A DNA stretch of 64,000 bases from Dactylonectria macrodidyma. Its lineage: Eukaryota; Ascomycota; Sordariomycetes; Hypocreales; Nectriaceae. Below are positions 19,675 to 30,900 of this stretch, one piece after another. Location of the stretch: assembly GCA_020744425.1 (NCBI GenBank), contig JAGMUV010000033.1:310001-374000 (forward strand). The letters run 5' to 3'. The notes beneath the pieces were generated by a model. It did not search any database and was not told the DNA's origin. It saw only the letters and a list, made by a program, of their open reading frames with translations. The position numbers were made by a program, and so were the translations under genes. Position 1 is the first letter of the stretch. Each line of letters opens with the position of its first letter.

Positions 19675-20421
19675 TTTCGAATCAGGATGTGGAGGTGCGA
19701 GACAAGCGCTCAAGGTTAGGATAATATGAAGGCTTTATCAGAGTCGCCAAGAGGTGGTGCTGACGTAGCCAGTGGGAATGGGACAATGCGGACTGAAATG
19801 GAGTTAATCACTCAATGACAGTTTTTCAAAGGAAATTTAACCATGAGGGGTTCGTATCGTCGGATCTTGGATTACTATCACGGTTCCGGGAAGTAGTGTG
19901 AGACAATATTTGCTGGTGGTGCTATTCTCTATGCACGGTGATGTTGCAGTGATGGTGGCGGTGTTGATGATTGTGATTAGTGATGTAACATGCAACAGTG
20001 GAGGCGCGCTAAAACATCGAAAGAGTGGCTATTTTTTAGATGATAGTGCACACCAGTCAGCGGTCCAGACGTCATTCCACACACCATAATAATGCATTTT
20101 ATTGTATGCACGATATGGGCTCTCCACAGGTCGAAACCGTGTAAATCAGGTCACCCTCCATCGGTCTTAGCTGTCACAACCACGAGGGAGCTCAACTGTA
20201 GCGTGGTGGTGCGACGGTCTTTCGACCTAGAAGCCGTGCCTGAAGACGGGCTCTTTATTGAGCCACCTGCGTACGTTCCATTGTGTGAGGGCTGATTTAG
20301 TTGATTGAGTACATAAAATACTACGTCACCCCATGCACATTGGAGCGGCGATGGGGTGCATGGGGTAGCCTCAGCCGAAGGCTGTGTGTCCGCGGGCCGG
20401 GAAGCTATTCCTACTACTGCA
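19675..20421. other. Region downstream of the Helitron gene; no gene seen
   Basis: No coding frame is supported. The part next to the Helitron stop codon contains two hairpins (separate entry). The Helitron 3' terminus should lie here, but I could not find a convincing CTRR end. Confidence 0.4.
20328..20384 (-). repeat. Two hairpins just 3' of the Helitron helicase gene
   Basis: An 11-bp perfect stem pairs 20328-20338 (ACCCCATGCAC) with 20356-20366, and a small hairpin CAGCC-GAA-GGCTG lies at 20372-20384. Read on the minus strand they follow the helicase stop codon by 38 bases. Helitrons carry a hairpin near their 3' end, so these are candidates. The small hairpin sequence also occurs at about 32162-32175. 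Confidence 0.55.
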
Positions 20422-23400
20422 TTATCTACGTACTGATCCATTGGCATGGCTATTCTTGGTATTATGTGACATGTACGGATTCCGTGTGAGCACCTGTCGT
20501 TTCCTAAGCTCCTGATCCCTCATCTTCATCTTCATGCCATCCGGGGGAGACCCGTAGGCCAGGTGATTACGATCAAATGGTGCATCCAACATCAGACCCT
20601 CGAGCGTTTTCACGCGAGAGATAGCCACGTAGCTTAAACCAGTCTGAAAGTCCCGGCAGGACAGATCTGTAACTATCATGTCTTCGGTGATGCTTTGTGA
20701 CTTGTGCACGGTAATTGCGTAGCATACGATCAGGGGAAACTGGGTGCGAGCGCAGAGAGTGGCTCCGATGAGGAAGTCCCTCTCCACTGGGAGAATCGGC
20801 ACAATCTTCCTGCCATCAGCGGTGGTCAGGAATACCGGTCCGCTGTATTTGTCAAACTCCATCATGATAACACAGGGAGGGTCTTGGATGGGGTCGGCCC
20901 CAGGTGCCCAGCCGATATCGTAAACTGTGCCGCGAGCGCCGTTGCAGAGGCCAACTGGCTGCCAAAGGTTGGACGTCAGCATCAGACGGGAGCCAATGCA
21001 TATTGGGATCTGCTTCGCAAGGTTGCCCGCCTTGTCATCAGGCGCAGCAGCCGCGCCGGGGCCGACGTTCTTAGCCATGACCTGGATGACTGGCCGGCTG
21101 AGGCGGTCGAGGTGATAGTGGTCATATTCGTTCACCCTATCTTTAGTGGCGTATACTCGTAAGGCGTTGACAAACCTTGCGACCTCTTGATCGTCTAGTT
21201 TTGCCTGTACGCGGCTGGAAAGGAGCTTCCAGGATTCCACAGATAGTTGAAGCAGCCGCAATTCCCCGAGAGCTAGGCGGAATGCCTCCTGATCGTCGCC
21301 ACGCTGCCGCTGGACAACTTTCAAGAAGACCGATTTATCGAATCGCCTATATGCGTTTCTGCCCTTGATCTCTACTCCCTGAACCTCTTTATCGTAATAA
21401 AGCGGCTTCTGCAGCACAGGGGGAAGCTGAAAGAAGTCACCAACCAACAGGATGTTCAGGCCGCCAAAGAACTCTTCGTTCTTATTCGGGAACGCCTCTC
21501 GGAGACGGTCATCGATCCAAGATAGCTGACGCAGTCCCAGCATGCTCTTCTCGTCAATGATCAGATACTTGATATCTTTAAGCTTCTTCTGGAGCTGGGC
21601 CTTATCAATGGCTGAGAGAGGCTTGAAGTCCTTATTAATTGGCAGGTGCAACAGGGAATGCAAGGTAGTGCCCGAAATCTGATTTCCCGCGACGCCCGTG
21701 GGCGCGGCACGCCAGACGGGTGTCCCTCTCCCGCCCGTCGCGGCTTGAAGGTGCGCGGAGAGCAGGTTAATGAGGTATGACTTGCCAGTGCCGCCTCCGC
21801 CATCCACATGGAGTAACAACTGGGAGGGATCCCGGGTCAGGAAGTGGCCCATCACCGTGCCGTACACCAGGCGCTGCTCTGGATTTAGGGAATCGCGAGC
21901 CTCCAATGGCTGATCATCCACGTCAAGGTCAAGGGTGTTTTCCGCTTTGCGTTGCTTCCAGTAGTCGCCGTTGAGAATGCCATCATCGGTATACCGCCCA
22001 ACATGAGGGGTCCAATCGTAATTAATGTCAATATCTCGGCGGCCGAGGATGTCGATGTCCTCTTCCTCCAGCGGGCGGTCAGGTAGCATGCGGGCGAGTT
22101 CATGCCAATCCTCCTCCGCGATGGGCTCCTCATGGGCCTCAAGCTCAAACTCATCGTCCTCTGCCGTCAATTCATCCGTATCCGGCTCTCCATAATGATC
22201 GTCCGCATGGGTATCGTGGAGCTGTCTGCAGCGCATGTACCCGGCTGTGAAAGAATCGAACCGCTGGCCACCCACAACGAGCAACTCTTCTGGAAAGCGA
22301 TGTGGATGAACCATCATCAATTTAACACGACAGAAGTCGTTAAACTGGGAAGAGGCTTCCATGGATTTGTATCGAGGGAAGTAAGACAGGACCCTCTTTT
22401 TCGCGTGAGCAGCGAGTCTCCTCCACGTGTTGAGATTGTACGACTGCAGGTATTCGAGATACGTTACATCCTCATGCTGGTCCTTTCTCTCTAGATATTT
22501 CCTGTAGCTGCCGATGGCCTCGTTGACATCTCCATCCACACGATACGAACGCGCCTGTCGCTCCAACGGACGGCAGTCCACGGTGACAACCATACGGGTG
22601 CCTTCTTGCAGCGGAATGTTAAGCAGCAGATGGGAAATCTCCTGCGCCGAGTAATCTCTCTCGGCGATCAGCTTGTTCATGAGGCGAGAGGAGAAGGACA
22701 ACAGGGGCTGAACGTGCGATGTATGAGGCAAGACCTGGTCTGCAAGCCGGGAGAAAGACTCGGTCTTCTTCTCAGCTTTACTGCAATACTTCGCAGCGTA
22801 GGTAATGACCGCCTGTAAGCTGGTGCAAGGAGATATGTCGATATTGGCTAGCCAGCCTAGGATAGTCGCAGGGTTGAAGTTGTTCATGAGGCTGTCATTC
22901 CGGGCCGCCTCAAAGATGTAGTACGACCGGCCTTCCTTCCTGATCACTGCGGCCAGCTCCCGCAAGGCACGAGGGAAGTCAAAACGACACTCCCTCTCTG
23001 GATTGGCAACGTTGGCCGCCTCGATATCTGCTGCGGCGCCTTCCATATCCCTTGCCAGATCGCCGGTTCTTTTCCTCACACGCAAGCAGTACGTGGTGTT
23101 GCACTTGTGGCGCTGGCAACGGTTGACGATTTGTGAGAGCCGCAGGAATGTCATCTCTATGCTCAGGGGATCCACGCTCAGGGGATTACCCTCACCCTGA
23201 GGCATAGTCCTACTCGGCTCGGGGTTAATGGCAGTGACGTGGAATCCCCACGTGCGTGCAAAAACATCACGAGCGGCTTCGTCCTCCATGTCGGCTCCGG
23301 GGCAATTTTCCATCCAGTACAGGCCGTGGTTGTGTGGACTCCCACGCCCTTGCCATTCATAACGATCCCAGTAATCCGTGATGCTGAACTTCTTGCTTAG

Positions 23401-26139
23401 CACGATATCCCGAAAGAGGCAGTATCGGCGGTAGAAATGGAAAGCAGCAATGTGAGGGTTCTGCCGCAATAGGCGGCGCGATAGAGCCATCCTCTCCGGC
23501 TCGGTGGCGGCTAGCCAGTCGTCATACTGGGGCATGTGCTGGTAGAGACTCCGCCAGTGTAAATCTGCCGGGCTAAACGTGATGAATGCACCAGGACAAC
23601 CAAGGTTATAGGCGTAGGCCTCGAGGTCCTGCCTCTTTTTGTTCCAGAATGGACGCGTACCGCGAATAGACACCGCATGCCTTGTGATCGAGTTGATCAG
23701 CGCCTGCGCCTCGGGGTCCTCGCTGTGTTCGAGCGCCTGAATAAGTTGCTCTCGCGTCAGCGGCTGCTGTCTCCCATCATGTTGCTTCACGAAGAATCTG
23801 GACCGCGAACGTGCTTGTGACCGCATTAGCGTGTTGAAGGCGACGAAGCGGAAGGTCGGGTGGCGTGCAAAACGCCCGTCGTGCCAGCGCATCGCGTGCT
23901 CGACGTAATCCTTGTAATCAATGGAGCGCAATCGGGGTTCAACAAAGTCGGCTCTACCGTCAGGAAAGAGGCAGGGAAATGCCAAGGAGAGTAGGGCATG
24001 AGAGCGATTGAACTCATTAATGGGTGTGTGTCGTATATTCGGGAGCTGCAGCTCGTGTTGTGCCTGCGCCTGGAAGCTTGTGGAAAGCCCTGAATCAGCG
24101 CCTGATTCTCCGGAGAGAATAGACCGCAGAGCATCGAGCTCCGTGTCCTTAGCCAACAGGTCCGGCACCGCAGCCTCGTCCTCCAGGTCAGGCTCTGCCT
24201 CCTGATCTTCCTCGGGTGAGTCGGGTCCAACATCGGCAGCCTCCACCTGACTCTGGGGGATAGCATCCAGGACATTACCATCTTGGGGCAATTGATTCAG
24301 CCGCTCTTCGTCGATGGCGACGCATCGATAGCCGGGATGATGGCGGCGGAGGTAGTCTAGCCATATGACAACCGGCTGGCGGCGCACGCGGAACTGGCGG
24401 GTGAATTGCCGGCTAAGATTTGCGTGGGACGACGTATTCGCAGGACGTAGTAACACAGTGTTCAACTCTTGCGGCAAAAGCGGGAGCTGGTTGTACACTA
24501 AGCCAACCTCCCGGAGAAAGTGAATTACGTGCCCTCGATACTTGTACTGCTGCCCTCGCACAAGCATAATGTTCACGTGGACGTGAACACGAGCAATCAA
24601 CGACTCTTCGGTAGGCGTGAGCTGGGGCAACCGGCCCGGCACAGGGCCAAAGTCGAGCTGATTGTCCGCAGAGAAGAAATATGGCTCGTCGGGCTGGCGC
24701 TTCTCATCCCTCCGATAACAACGCGCACAAATGCCATCGCAATCGATCTTCATCTGGAACCAACTCTCTTGGCATCGACTGCAAAACTGCATTTGGTCAT
24801 TGTCCAGCTCTGTCCAGAACTCGCGGAGGATTTCCTTGTCGCGACCAGTCAAGGCGCAAGCCTCAAGGTCTCCATTCCACACCGGGTCTTGTGCATGAAA
24901 TACCGCCGATTCTTCAGGTGGAATCATCACTGGGCTCCGATACCGTCGTGGCGGCCTCGACGATGGAGTTTGCCTTTGAGATTGTCTCGGCCGCCCTCCT
25001 GTACCAGGGGCAGGACCACGGCGACCACGCCTTGGCTGTGCGGAAGGCTGCGGCAAGCGATGGCGAAGAGGGCTTCCATCCACGGAATTATTATTGTCGT
25101 TCTCGTCTTCGTCCCCTGGATCGGAATCACACTCCACCCCTAATTGTTTGAGGTACCTCTGTGGTCGAGCAGGCGAAAGGAGTAAGTTGAAATAGTCCTC
25201 GGCGTCAATATCAGATTCAGAGAAATGTCCCCTGTCATTGCCTCCCTTGGTTATCCCATTCCCGTCTTGAAACCAACTCGGTTGTAGTCGATCTCGACTC
25301 CCATCTACGCTCCGTGGTTAGCCTGAACAATTTACCAGGACGACAGCACAAGGATACCTTCTCCAGGACCCTCAGACCCATCAAAGACGCCGAGTTGAGA
25401 TATTGTGGGAGTCAGTGACACAGTCTCCCCTGCACGGCGTCGTGAACGATGGTCGCGCTGGACAGCGGCCAGCTTGGCCCTCGCCCCGGCCTTGGAAGGA
25501 TCATCTTGCGAGTCTTTCCCGGCCCTGTGGAACCTAGCAGCCAAGTAAGAGTAATCTACACTAGTTGTGCTGCTTCGGACAGTAGATGGATCAGAATGTG
25601 AGGCGGTTGGATGGGTCGTTGGCTGCGCGGGAGGTGAGGGAGCCATTTCCCGGAAGAGCCGCGAGCTTTGTTGGGTTGGTGGAATTGGCGTCCCTAGCAC
25701 TACGTGAGGCTGGCTGATTGACTCTCTGAATAACCTCCTAGCTGCATGAAGTTGTTGTAGCTTCTCTGGCGACGTGGGCTGGGTTCCAGACCTGTCCTTA
25801 GCAGGGGATAAGCCAGCTTCTCCGTCAGTTCGCTTCCGGGCAGGTCTTTCAGCTGAGGAAGAACGGACGGCGAGGTTCCTCAATGTTTGGATCGCGCTTC
25901 TGGATCTGGAATTCTTTATTCAGTTAGTGTTGAATGCTCTTATGGTCTTACGGAGTGAGTGGGGAGACAGAGCTGACATGAGAATTGCACTGACTACGAC
26001 AGCCGAGGCAGTTTTTGGTTTTCCCAGCAGATTTCCGTTTGCTGACGAAGTCACCCGCCGGTTTCTCCTCGCCACAGCGGGCACAGACGATGGAAATCAA
26101 GTCATCTTGAAGCCCTTGAGGAGTAGACTTAGGACTCAT
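20422..26139 (-). CDS. Helitron Rep/helicase protein, three exons, 1855 aa
   Basis: The gene is complement(join(20422..25231,25336..25905,25952..26139)); the introns are 104 and 46 bp and the exon sum is in frame. The acceptor of exon 2 could be six bases further in. Exon 1 starts MSPKSTPQG at 26139 and has a zinc-type CARCGEEKP..CLGCR motif. Exon 3 holds the Helitron-like N domain and the HUH nuclease: HNH in RGSPHNHGLYW and the tyrosine motif YAAKYCSKAEKK. A PIF1-type helicase follows, with Walker A GGGGTGKSYL, Walker B LIIDEKSML, GLCNGARGTV and YAITVHKSQS. All key residues are present and there is no internal stop. It acts in rolling-circle transposition and appears intact. Confidence 0.93.
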
Positions 26140-26222
26140 TACTTAATGAAGCACGCATCAAGACGCGTTGTTTCAATGAAATTTCCATGTCAAGCGAAGC
26201 GCAAGTAAACAAACCAATCGAA

Positions 26223-26304
26223 GCGTAATTGGTTTAGTGGTAAAATTCTCCGTTGCCATTCGTGTAACGTCGGGGAGCCCTGGGTTCGATTCCCAGATTA
26301 CGCA
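26223..26304 (+). tRNA. tRNA-Gly (GCC) with an 11-base intron
   Basis: The acceptor stem GCGTAAT pairs with ATTACGC, with discriminator A at 26304. The D arm (TGGTTTAGTGGTAAA), anticodon stem CTCCG/CGGGG with loop TTGCCA.T, and T arm CCTGGGTTCGATTCCCAG are all canonical. The anticodon is GCC and an 11-base intron sits after position 37. A TTTT terminator follows at about 26310. It lies 83 bp from the start codon of the Helitron gene on the other strand and about 50 bp before the LINE 5' repeats. Confidence 0.95.
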
Positions 26305-26353
26305 GCGAATTTTCTTTTAGAACCTTTCTTTTGATAATACAACGCGTTCTGAC

Positions 26354-26416
26354 ACTCTTTACACTCTTTACACTCTTTACACTCTTTACACTCTTTACAC
26401 TCTTTACACTCTTCTA
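26354..26416 (+). repeat. Tandem ACTCTTTAC repeat in the LINE 5' region
   Basis: Six full 9-bp units ACTCTTTAC plus a partial one lie just before the ORF1 start codon region. The other LINE copy (about 17190-17210) has only about one and a half units, so the number varies between copies. Confidence 0.95.
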
Positions 26417-26460
26417 GGCGAAAGAACGGGTTGGCGCTGCCTCGAGCGTGGCACCGGGAG

Positions 26461-27944
26461 ATGGACGCGACCGCTGAGGAGATCCTGGTCGCGGGTGGGG
26501 ATTCGGTGACCGCGACGCGTCGCTCGTCGAGACCCGTGAAACCAACCGCGAAAGCCCAAAAGTTTTGGCAAGTAGCCTCAAGCCAGGCCGGGACATCGAA
26601 GAATGCCGGCACAAAGCAAGTGGCAGCAGGCGACAACGACTGGGACAATGCGGACGAGGGACTGCAGGCTGTGGATGGCGCGGCCCGCAGCGATTCATCG
26701 CTAATGCAGATGATGCTCCAGACGACGCTCCAGACGATGCTCCAGGAAACGTCGAGCCATCTCATGAGCAAGCAGAAACAGATGCTGGAGAGACTCTGGG
26801 ATGCTTTGATGGAGAACCAGCAGAAAGCGACAAAGGTGATTAGCGATCAGCTGGAGATGATCCGACAACTCCAGCAGGAGATACGGACGGTCAGGGCCGA
26901 GGCGGCTGACGACCGGAAGAAAGCCGAGGAAACCAGAAGCATGCAGGAACAGACAGCACGTGAGATGAAACAGATGCGCGAGCAGCTGATTGAACAGCTC
27001 AGGCAGGTGAGGGAACAAGCGGCAGAAGAAACAAAACAGTTGCGAGAGCAACTAGACGCGATGGCCAAAAGTATTCAGGCCAACAGCGCCCAGACGAGCC
27101 CGCACCCATCGTATGCAGACGTAGCCCGTACCCCGCCGTCAAGCCAGCCAAGCACGTTCAAACCCTCGCGTCGATGCAAACAACACCATCCACACTTACC
27201 GATACTCTCTTCTGCACTATCGACACATCGCGTGTCAACGAGGAGGAGAAGGGCAAAGCGCAAGTGGGAGGAATTCGACAGGCCATTGAGGAGGAGATGC
27301 GAAAGAAGGAGGGCCGACAGGACTGGAGGTGTGCAGCTGTGGTGAGGAACGCAAAGAACGCAGACCGTATTAAGGTGATCTGCCGAGACGAGTCGGAGAT
27401 GAAGCTCGTCAAGGAAGCGGCAGAGAAGACAGCAGTCAAGGGCGCAAGAGTCCTCAGGGACCAACTGTATCCGGTCAAAGTTGACGGCGCAAACAGGGCA
27501 GCGGTCCTGGACGCAGCTGGCAACGTGCTGCCAGGCACAGCGGAGGCGCTGGGAAAGGAGAACGGAGTGACGATTGCCAAGATGCAGTGGCTCAGCGACA
27601 AGGAGAATGGGAAATCCTACGGCTCGATGGTGATCTACGTTACGAAGGTGAGCGATGCGCAACGCTTGCTGGAAGAGAGATACTTTCACCTCGCTGGGGA
27701 GTCGGCCAGCACCAACGTTTTCGAGCGACGCCAAGGCCCAGTCCAATGCTACAACTGCTGGGAGCTTGGTCACAAAGCCTTCACCTGCAACAGACCCCAG
27801 CGATGCGGCAAATGTGCGGAAACGGGACACCGCCACACACAGTGCCAGGCGATCGAGCCGAAGTGCGTTCTCTGCAGAGGGCCACACGAATCGCTCAGTC
27901 GCAACTGCCGAGTACGACAACTACATGACGGCAATGTGCACTAA
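26461..27944 (+). pseudogene. LINE ORF1 (Gag-like) with one frameshift
   Basis: ORF1 encodes the RNA-binding particle protein of a Tad-type LINE. It starts MDATAEEILVAGG at 26461. A long coiled coil follows (about 26700-27080, heptads such as EQTAREMKQMREQLIEQLRQ). At about 27152 the frame changes, apparently by loss of one base, and the second frame runs to 27944. That second part has a basic domain and three CCHC knuckles near 27745-27910: CYNCWELGHKAFTC, CGKCAETGHRHTQC and CVLCRGPHESLSRNC. Apart from the one frameshift it is intact. Confidence 0.9.
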
Positions 27945-30900
27945 CCTCCAGATCCTCCAGCTTAACGTGGGGAAGAGGGATGCGGTGCAATTGAGCATGA
28001 TGAACGACGGAGACTTGCGGGACTACGCGGTGCTGGCAATAGCCGAACCATACGCGCTGAACATTGACGGTGCGGTGATGACAGCACCAAACAACCACAG
28101 AAACTGGACGAGATTTATACCGACAAAGAGACACGAGATGCGATGGCCGATCCGCAGCATGCTCTGGATCCGCAGGGACCTGGAGGCGGAGCAGGTGCCG
28201 ATACCGTCAGCCGACCTGACGGGAGCAATAATACGACTGCCCGACCGGGACGTCCTAGTGGTATCGGTGTATGTGGAAGGGAGTAATGAGAATGCTCTAC
28301 GCACGGCAATGGAGCAACTGCACAGGGTGATGACGGGCTTCCGCAACAGCACAGGGAAAAGAATGGACGTGATCTTGGCAGGCGACTTCAACCGCCACGA
28401 CCAACTATGGGGAGGTGACGAGGTGACGGGCAGACGCCAAGGGGAGGCAGATCCAATCATCGACCTCATGGACGAGCATGGCCTCCTCAGCCTCCTTCCC
28501 AGGGGAACGAAAACCTGGGAGAGGAGTGGTGCGGAGAGCACGATCGACCTGATGCTTGCGTCGTCTGAACTGGCTGAAGAGATGGTTCACTGCGGCATAC
28601 ACCAGACCGAACACGGGTCGGACCACAGGGCAATCCGGACAGAGTTTGACCTCACAACGCCGCAGAGGACAGCTGGCCCTGGACTTCTCTTCAAGAACGC
28701 ACCATGGAATGCGATCAAGGAGAGGGTGAAGGACCAACTAGCACCACTTCCGTGGGATGGCGGAGTTCAGGCACAGACGGACAGGTTGATGGAGGCAGTC
28801 CTCGGTGCAATCCACGCACTGGTTCCTCGGGCGAAGCCATCACCATACGCAAAGAGATGGTGGACAACAGACCTCACCCGACTCCGGAAAGCCTACACGT
28901 ACTGGAGGAACCTGGCAAGGGCACAGCGCCGCGCAGGCCATAGGCAGGACAACCTAGAAAGCAGAGCGAGGGTAGCAGGCAAAGAGTACCACGACACCAT
29001 CAGAAGACAGAAGAGGGCCCACTGGGAGGACTTCCTCGCAGACGGGACCAACATCTGGCAGGCGGCCAAATACCTTAAACCTGGTGGCGACATGGTCGGC
29101 GACAAAATCCCCCGGCTGAAAAGGGCGGACGGGACGACAACGCAGGATAAAGCGGAACAGGCAGAAGAACTGCTGACGACATTCTTCCCGCCGCTACCAG
29201 CAACCATCGAAGACGAAGGTCCACGGCCGCGGCGGAGAGAAGTGGCAATGCCGGATTTGACGTTGGAGGAGGTGGAAGAAAAAGTCATGGCAGCCAAGGC
29301 GTGGAAAGCACCCGGAGAAGACGGCGTGCCGGCGATGGTGTGGAAGCAACTGTGGCCGGTGGTCAAGGAACGCGTGATGCATCTGTTCCGCACCTCACTG
29401 GATGAAGGACAGCTACCAGACCAGTGGAGAAGCGCAAAGATCATCCCGCTCAAGAAGCCGGACAAGGGCGACTACGCACTCGCAAAGGCCTGGAGACCAA
29501 TCTCGCTGCTGTCGACGCTGGGAAAGATCCTCGAGGCGGTAGTGGCGGACAGGATCTCATACGCCGCCGAGACGTTCGGGCTCCTGCCCACAAACCACTT
29601 TGGGGCAAGGAAGCGGCGGTCGGCAGAGCAGGCTCTGCTGCTCTTCCAAGAACAAGTGTACAAAGCATGGCGGAACCGCAAGGTGGTCAGCCTGGCCAGC
29701 TTCGACATCAAAGGCGCGTACAACGGCGTGTTCGATGACAGACTGCTACAGAGGCTGGAAGCAAGAGGTATCCCCAAGAAGCTGGTGCAATGGATAAGCG
29801 CGTTCTGCTCCAATCGCACGGCCAGCATTGTGGTGAACGACTACACGTCAGAGCAACGGGAGCTGCCGCAAGCCGGCCTTCCCCAAGGATCGCCGCTTTC
29901 GCCAGTGCTTTTCCTGTTCTTCAACGCAGACCTTGTGCAAAGCAAGATTAACTCGAAAGGCGGATCGATGGCGTTTGTCGACGACTACTCGGCCTGGGTC
30001 ACGGGGCCGACGGCGGAGGCGAACAGGGACGGCATACAAGCCATCATTGACCGGGCACTGGCGTGGGGGAAACGCAGTGGAGCGACGTTTGAGCATGACA
30101 AGACAGCAATTGTCCACTTCACGCGCGTAGCTGAACGCACCAGCGAGGCGCCGTTCACGATCAATGGAGAGGAAGTCAAGCCCAAAGCGAAGGCCAAACT
30201 CTTAGGGGTAATCATGGACACGGGGCTCAGGTTCAAGGAACACATGGCCAAGGCCGCCACGAAAGGTCTCTTGGCAGCCATGTGTCTAAGGAGACTCAGG
30301 ATGCTGCCACCACAAGCTGCCAGACAACTCTTCGTCGCAACCGTGGCCCCAGCCATGGACTACGCGTCTGTCGTATGGGCGCATGCGCGCGGCGAAAGGG
30401 AATTGAAAGAGTTCAACAGGGCACAGAAAATAGGAGCGCGGGCCATCACGGGAGCCTTCCAGACGGTGGCGAGGGCAGTAGCTGAAGCGGAAGCCAACAT
30501 CCAAACAGTACACGAGCGACATGCTCTGGCTGGAATGAAGTTGTACATCAATATGCACACGCTGCCAAAGAAGCACCCGCTAGCGACACTCAAAGTATCA
30601 GTGAGTCGAAGGTACATCTCGCCGATGAAGAGACTGGCGCTTGCCCTCGGCGAGAGCGGAATCGGGCGGATGGAAACAATCGAAGCCTATGCAGCACCGC
30701 CGTGGCACCCCCGCGTGTCGCTGGTGTGTGAGGCAGATCGGAAGGTGGCGATAGCGGCAGCCAACAGTGTCGAAGACATCACCATCGCGACCAGCGCTTC
30801 CGACAGAGGAGGAATGACGGGCATGGGAGGCATCATCAGCCACAAAGCAGCAGGGCGAGAGAATAGGGTCATGGCCAGGTACTCGGTCACCCTCGGCTCG

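Noticed and set aside
20281..20421. Exact Helitron 3' end
   Set aside because: Hairpins are present, but no CTRR end followed by T at the right distance. I did not assign a terminus.
24520..25143. Long plus-strand open frame opposite the Helitron gene
   Set aside because: It lies entirely within the antisense of the helicase exon, has no domain, and is a shadow of biased codon use.
26298..28134. Several long minus-strand open frames opposite the LINE
   Set aside because: They mirror ORF1 and ORF2 codons and the 9-bp repeat (Lys-Glu-Cys runs); no independent motif or splice pattern.
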